Source of the DNA: Pontederia crassipes
Lineage: Eukaryota; Streptophyta; Magnoliopsida; Commelinales; Pontederiaceae
Length of the DNA stretch: 64,000 nt
Direction of reading: 5' to 3'
NCBI GenBank assembly: GCA_030549335.1
Contig: CM060186.1
Location: 23,055,189 to 23,119,188, forward strand
The position numbers and the translations under genes were made by a program. Each line of letters starts with the position of its first letter. Positions within the stretch are counted from its first letter, which is position 1. This document shows, piece after piece, positions 59,905-64,000 of this stretch. The notes under the pieces were generated by a model that was given only the letters and a program-made list of their open reading frames with translations, was not told the DNA's origin and searched no databases.

Positions 59905-60545
59905 GAGTTCCCCCTCCCCCCATCTGTGCCCGTCAGATGGAGATCCGACGAGCGCCTCTTTTCGTGCACGGTTCAAGGTGTTAGAGTGGCCGGTTCAACG
60001 AAAACAAAAAGAGGTTCAGTGGTTTATGAAATAGAGCGGCCGGTTCGAAGAAGGGGGTCCTTCTATTTGCCTTGTCTTTTCTTTTCTTCCCCGCCTCACA
60101 CCATGTCATGCTCCCCATCACCAGATCTCCTGCTTCCCCCATCGGATCTCCTGCTTCACCATCGCAATCGGTGCTTTCCCGTCGCCGATCTCTGATTTTC
60201 CCACCGTCATGACGCCTGCCTCCCTACCGCTGATCGTTTGCTTCCCGCAGACGATCCCGCTGCCGATCTTCTGTATCCTCGCCGGATCTGCTTCCATGCC
60301 ATATCTTCTTCCCCATCATGACACATGCTTCCCCGTCGGATCTGCTTCTCCGTCGACGCCTACTTCCCCACCGCGACACCTGCTTCTCCGCTGGATCTGC
60401 TTCCCCATCGCAACACCTACTTCCCTGCCGGTTTGCTTCTCCATTGACGCCTGCTTCCCCACCGTGACGCCTACTTCCCTATCGATCATTTGGTTCCTGC
60501 ATGCTTCCCCCTGATGTCTGCTTTCCTATCTGCTTCCACACTCTG
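59905..60545 (+). repeat. CT-rich minisatellite
   Basis: From about 60095 the sequence consists of irregular units built on 'tgcttccccatcg', 'cacctgcttctcc' and 'gatctgcttcccc'. The leading part (59905-60090) is mixed, with a C-run at 59910-59920. The open frames at 59926-60195 and 60209-60514 (Leu/Pro/Ser-rich) follow from the repeat. A gene leader or an element's terminal region are alternatives. Confidence 0.65.
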
Positions 60546-61850
60546 CCCCGACACCGTGCTCGCCCTGACAATGCGCCCGCTTCGACACCGCGCCCGCCCC
60601 GACACCACGTGTGGCTTCATCCTCACCAGTGAGTGGCGGGCAGTAGGCGGTACCACTTTGATTTCTTTAGTTGAGCTATGATTACGCTAAGCATGTCTTG
60701 TATGATAGTTAGCTCAATTGTAAATGATAGTATAATGATACTTAGCTATAACGATAGTTAGCAGTACATTATCGTTATAGTGTTACGATGCTGTCAACTT
60801 TTTCTGTAGTTAGGGTAATGGCATGGCCTAAATGTCATTGCCAACAAGACGCGATAATAAAAACATCTTGGACCAAATGTAATCATGGATGTCGATTTTA
60901 CAATTGTCCATTTTATGGGGTTAGTTTAACAATACTTTTATGTTAAAACATTTTACAATTGTTTTTTAATCTAATGCTGTCTTTTGTGATTTATCTTGTG
61001 GCAACATTGAGCTTGCACATACTTCAGACAGTTAGATCCATCATTGGAACTAAGATCTACACAAATTATCAATCGCTTGTTACGAAAAATTGATAGAATT
61101 GAGGCTGCAAATTGAAATGATGATGAAGTTAGAATTAATCGGAATGGAGTGAATTTCATGTGTAAATTTGTTTGTTTAATTGTTTTCCTTCTAGCTATCT
61201 ATATCATGTTAATGTAGTGGATGTTACTCTTGTTGGATGTTACTCTATTTCTAAAGTGTCTAAGGTGGTTCTAAATTTCGGTTGGTTATAATATCCGTGT
61301 TCTCTTCAACATCTCAACTTCAGAACTTAACAATCCAAATTTACGATAGAAGGAAACTCTTTAATAGAATACTTAATCCTATTGTTTTGCGGAAAACATG
61401 CATATAAAAGTTCAATATTCTTTGTCATTACAGACAATTGAAAAAATGCAGCTTGTTATCAATTCGGAAGTGCTAAATGCAGCTTGTTCACTTAACTATC
61501 TTAGGACTACTTTATCTCATTTGAAGGATTCCAAGTGCTAAATGACACTAGTGGTGGACAAATCAATTCGGAATGTGCTTTGCTCAAATGGGTTCAATGT
61601 TATTAATTAGAAGTACATGTCTCAAATCCTTAATGTTATTAATTCGGAATGAGCTATTTTGGAACATCATATCAGAAATAACTTTTCAAAGTAAGAACTT
61701 TACTCAAAAATTGGTAATTATTCCACAGGTTATGAAAAGAACAATTATATACTTCAAATACATAGAAGAATCCATAACAGAAATATCTCCTAAAACAAAG
61801 AGAGCAGCTTGCTGGAATATGAATTCCATGTCAATTAGATAAAGAACTTT
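60546..61850. other. Unassigned DNA
   Basis: A repeated 'gatagttagc' / 'acgatagttagcag' motif occurs near 60705-60790. No gene is recognised. The frames at 60971-61159 (minus), 61573-61842 (plus) and 61704-61934 (minus) match nothing I know. Confidence 0.45.
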
Positions 61851-61854
61851 GTGG

Positions 61855-62160
61855 GGGGCCTTTGGCTTTGTACCAAGTATTGAATAGATTGCCTTCAATA
61901 TACCTGATGTATGAAATAATAATAATGTCAGCACTGATCATTTTGAGGCATGACCATGTTGATCAAACTGATATGCATATCACTTGAAATCAAACCGTAG
62001 CACTTACAAGATCTCCATGTTGGTCAAATTTGCAAGCTGACCAGGCAATCCTCCAGTTAGTTGGTTGTTATTTAAATAACTAGTATCATAATTTCAGGAC
62101 ATCACATAGGAATAAAGCAATGAAATATAATTGACCACGCATTAACAGATATACTTACAA
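61855..62160 (-). pseudogene. Leucine-rich-repeat exon remnants
   Basis: On the minus strand, exon 62079-62008 is exactly 72 bases, preceded by 'ctag' and followed by donor 'gtaagtg'. It encodes 'YLNNNQLTGGLPGQLANLTN' then 'MEI', a perfect LRR repeat. The next acceptor ('catcag', exon from 61903) continues in matching phase with 'LYIEGNLFNTW', then reaches a stop. Upstream, a donor at 62158 ('aacttgtaagtat') follows an eroded LRR-like 'FVP...GN' end. Exons of 72 bases each carrying one LRR are characteristic of plant LRR receptor-like kinases. No kinase domain is present, so this is a fragment. Confidence 0.6.
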
Positions 62161-62695
62161 GTTACCAAGGGAACAAAATCAGTGCAAGTGCGACGCATTA
62201 AAAGATAATCAGTGACTTGCTTTTAAGAAACAATGTGACAAAGATATAATCTGACGAAGATGATAATGATAGAGAAAAGTATATTCAATCTTGGGAAAAC
62301 AATAACAATTTGAATCCCCAAAAACCAACACACATAAGCAATGAACAAGCCTGCATGCAAAGGAAACAAGCATTGTGTAGCCCTTTCAGCAGCAAGGAGA
62401 ATCACTGTAGCACTAACAAGTTTAGAGTCCCAAAGAAACAGTAATTAACACTTTGAAGTACAAAGAAACTACACACAGCTCAGAAATTGAATTTTCTTGA
62501 AATTACACACAACTCAGGAAACATTGCATTTAAACAAGTTGTAATGAACTTCTCATAACTATTCCGCAACAAAAGCTTTTTAGCTTATTCAATGGATGTT
62601 GCACTAAGCTTGACTCTGAGACTCCTATTCATGAAGATATATAATTAGTTAGTAAAATAAAAGGACTATTAAAATAATGGACATTATGAAAAAGG
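62161..62695. other. Unassigned spacer
   Basis: AT-rich DNA between the LRR remnant and the FAR1-like pseudogene. The open frame at 62223-62405 (minus) has no support. Confidence 0.45.
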
Positions 62696-62699
62696 AATT

Positions 62700-64000
62700 T
62701 TACCTTCAATAATGAACATGTTCGTTTATCATGTCCATTTTTTTCCACAATGGCCATGGCTCCTCTTCTTACACACCTTTTGAGATATAGAATTTCAACG
62801 TTGGATTTAATCCTTCCAACAACATGTGCATAAATATTAATTGTTTCCCATTTTCTTCTTGGAACTTACAAAAAATAGCATGTGTAAACTTCTAATGGGT
62901 GCTTCGAAATGTATGCAGGCTATGAGTTCATATGTCGATAGTCCTTTTCTTCAAGTCCACGATGAGTCTAGATAGACCTATCATACTGTTGTACAAAATT
63001 TGAAAGTAAAATGCTTGCTTTTACATATCCATAAAAAAAATATTAATACTTTCTGCCCTTTGCGTGTTATGCATACCTGCAGTAAAAATGTCTTTGAAAT
63101 ACAATGACACCCGTTGATCACGTTTATTATACATGATCTCCAACTTGTGTTCATCAGGGTTGTCAAACTTTTTTTTTTCAAAGTACTCCAACCATCTTCA
63201 AATTCATTTACATTTAATGAACCATAGAACCACCTATTGTAATCTTCTTTAAATTGAGATTTTGCATACAATCTTGTAGGTGAGACATTCCATTCCTAGC
63301 AATATGCTATGTACAAAAAATATGTTTAGTGTGCAAAAATACTCTATGTAGAGCATTACCCATAATAATATATTAATCTGTAATAATACATTTCGGATGC
63401 TTTCCATATATGCATTCAGACCACTTTTCAAATAATCATACAAATGTCTATTCTGTCTCATCTACAAGTAAGGCACAACAAAATAAACATGATCTTCTAA
63501 GATGATTTAGATCGGTAAAAAGAGCAGATGACATTCTTAAGTTATTTGCCTGGTATGTTGTATCAAATACAACAACATCATCAAATGTCAAATAACTAAC
63601 CCTTGACCTTTCATCAGCCCAAAAGAATTTCAAAATAGTGCCATCTCTATCCAATTCCCAAAGAAGTCTGGATAACACTTATCTTACTATGAAAAAAAAC
63701 AAATATAATACTTAGGAATTCATTATTAAAATTGCCTTTTCTTCTCATCCTCAAATGGTCAATATAATCTTGCGCTATTATGAGTGGTTCACCGAAAATA
63801 TTAAGAGCTCTAGCTATTCTTGATGGCCCATACTAAACTCATGTGGGTTCACTTTAGCTTACTTGAAAGTTGTCCTGAATTCGTTTTGTGAGCACAAATA
63901 TTTCACCTTCGAAGGAGTTGTTAAGGGATGGCCGTGTTCCTCTACAAATCTTCTAATCACCCACTTTTCATTATTTCCCATACCAACATATAAGTGGGTC
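62700..64000 (-). pseudogene. FAR1/FRS-like (MULE transposase-derived) gene, broken, runs off the right edge
   Basis: Read on the minus strand from 64000: 'KWVIRRFVEEHGHPL' (about 63968-63925), the end of the FAR1 DNA-binding domain; 'YGPSRIARALNIFGEPLII' and 'DHLRMRRKGN' (about 63830-63740); the MULE transposase core 'LDRDGTILKFFWADERSR', 'FDDVVVFDTTYQANN', 'LFCCALLVDETE' (63660-63448); then 'LFEKWSECIYG', 'MGNALHRVF', 'DYNRWFYGSLNVNEFEDGWS' (about 63250-63190) and 'YFKDIFTAGMHNTQRAESIN'. A zinc-finger-like 'NGHDKRTC' lies near 62740. Stops and frame changes interrupt most joins. FRS proteins are transcription factors derived from Mutator transposases, and Mutator elements encode close relatives; I cannot tell which this was. 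Confidence 0.82.

Noticed and set aside
59926-60514. Leu/Pro/Ser-rich open frames as a secreted protein
   Set aside because: They come from a CT-rich minisatellite; no signal peptide or domain is convincing.

Overview
This window is nuclear DNA of a flowering plant, most likely a monocot. The only intact gene is a five-exon GDSL esterase/lipase (32710-34987). Its first two exons are GC-rich and its later exons and introns AT-rich, a gradient common in monocot genes. A SAG39-like (papain family C1A) cysteine protease pseudogene lies downstream on the opposite strand. Pineapple-type bromelains belong to the same enzyme family, but such proteases are widespread, so I do not name a species. Nearly everything else is transposable-element sequence, much of it nested. 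All element calls come from reading motifs and termini by eye; no search was run.

Left part (1-24000). AT-rich DNA carries a decayed CACTA transposase (1978-3440, minus), a GC-rich element with terminal inverted repeats (3477-4563) and a CACTA-like non-autonomous element (about 4995-6013). An almost complete Ty3/gypsy retrotransposon (8035-16825) has two 1.9-kb LTRs and a perfect CTCAA target duplication, with gag-pol broken by many stops. Then come a pol tail plus LTR of a second gypsy element (18181-19930), a probable MITE and AT-rich filler.

Middle (24000-32600). A Ty1/copia RNase H relic (minus) is followed by a decayed gypsy element (plus). The gypsy element is interrupted by a solo LTR (26606-30336, ATGAT duplication), itself interrupted by another solo LTR (26767-28802, AGTAG duplication): a three-level nest that can be read base by base.

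GDSL-protease region (32600-57900). The intact GDSL gene faces the protease gene in convergent orientation. The tail of GDSL exon 5 recurs at about 49253 and 54327, each time joined to the same truncated gypsy pol sequence, which indicates tandem segmental duplication. Between copies lie a protease fragment cut by an LTR; a degraded copia element (35867-46473) whose 5' LTR is split by a young 4.3-kb non-autonomous LTR element (35977-40315); two copies of a minus-strand gypsy LTR; and two non-autonomous CACTA elements (51074-52571 and 54401-56267), each with a perfect 3-bp target duplication and an empty site visible elsewhere in the window. The last protease copy (56757-57871) is complete in length but has two nonsense codons and an active-site change best explained by paired compensating single-base indels.

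Right end (57900-64000). Mostly unassigned DNA with a CT-rich minisatellite, one perfect 72-bp leucine-rich-repeat exon remnant, and a FAR1/FRS-like (MULE transposase-derived) pseudogene running off the edge on the minus strand. I found no prokaryotic system, CRISPR array, rRNA or tRNA gene. The items most worth follow-up are the dense CpG-palindrome arrays in the CACTA and LTR families, the tandem duplication, and the protease active-site change.
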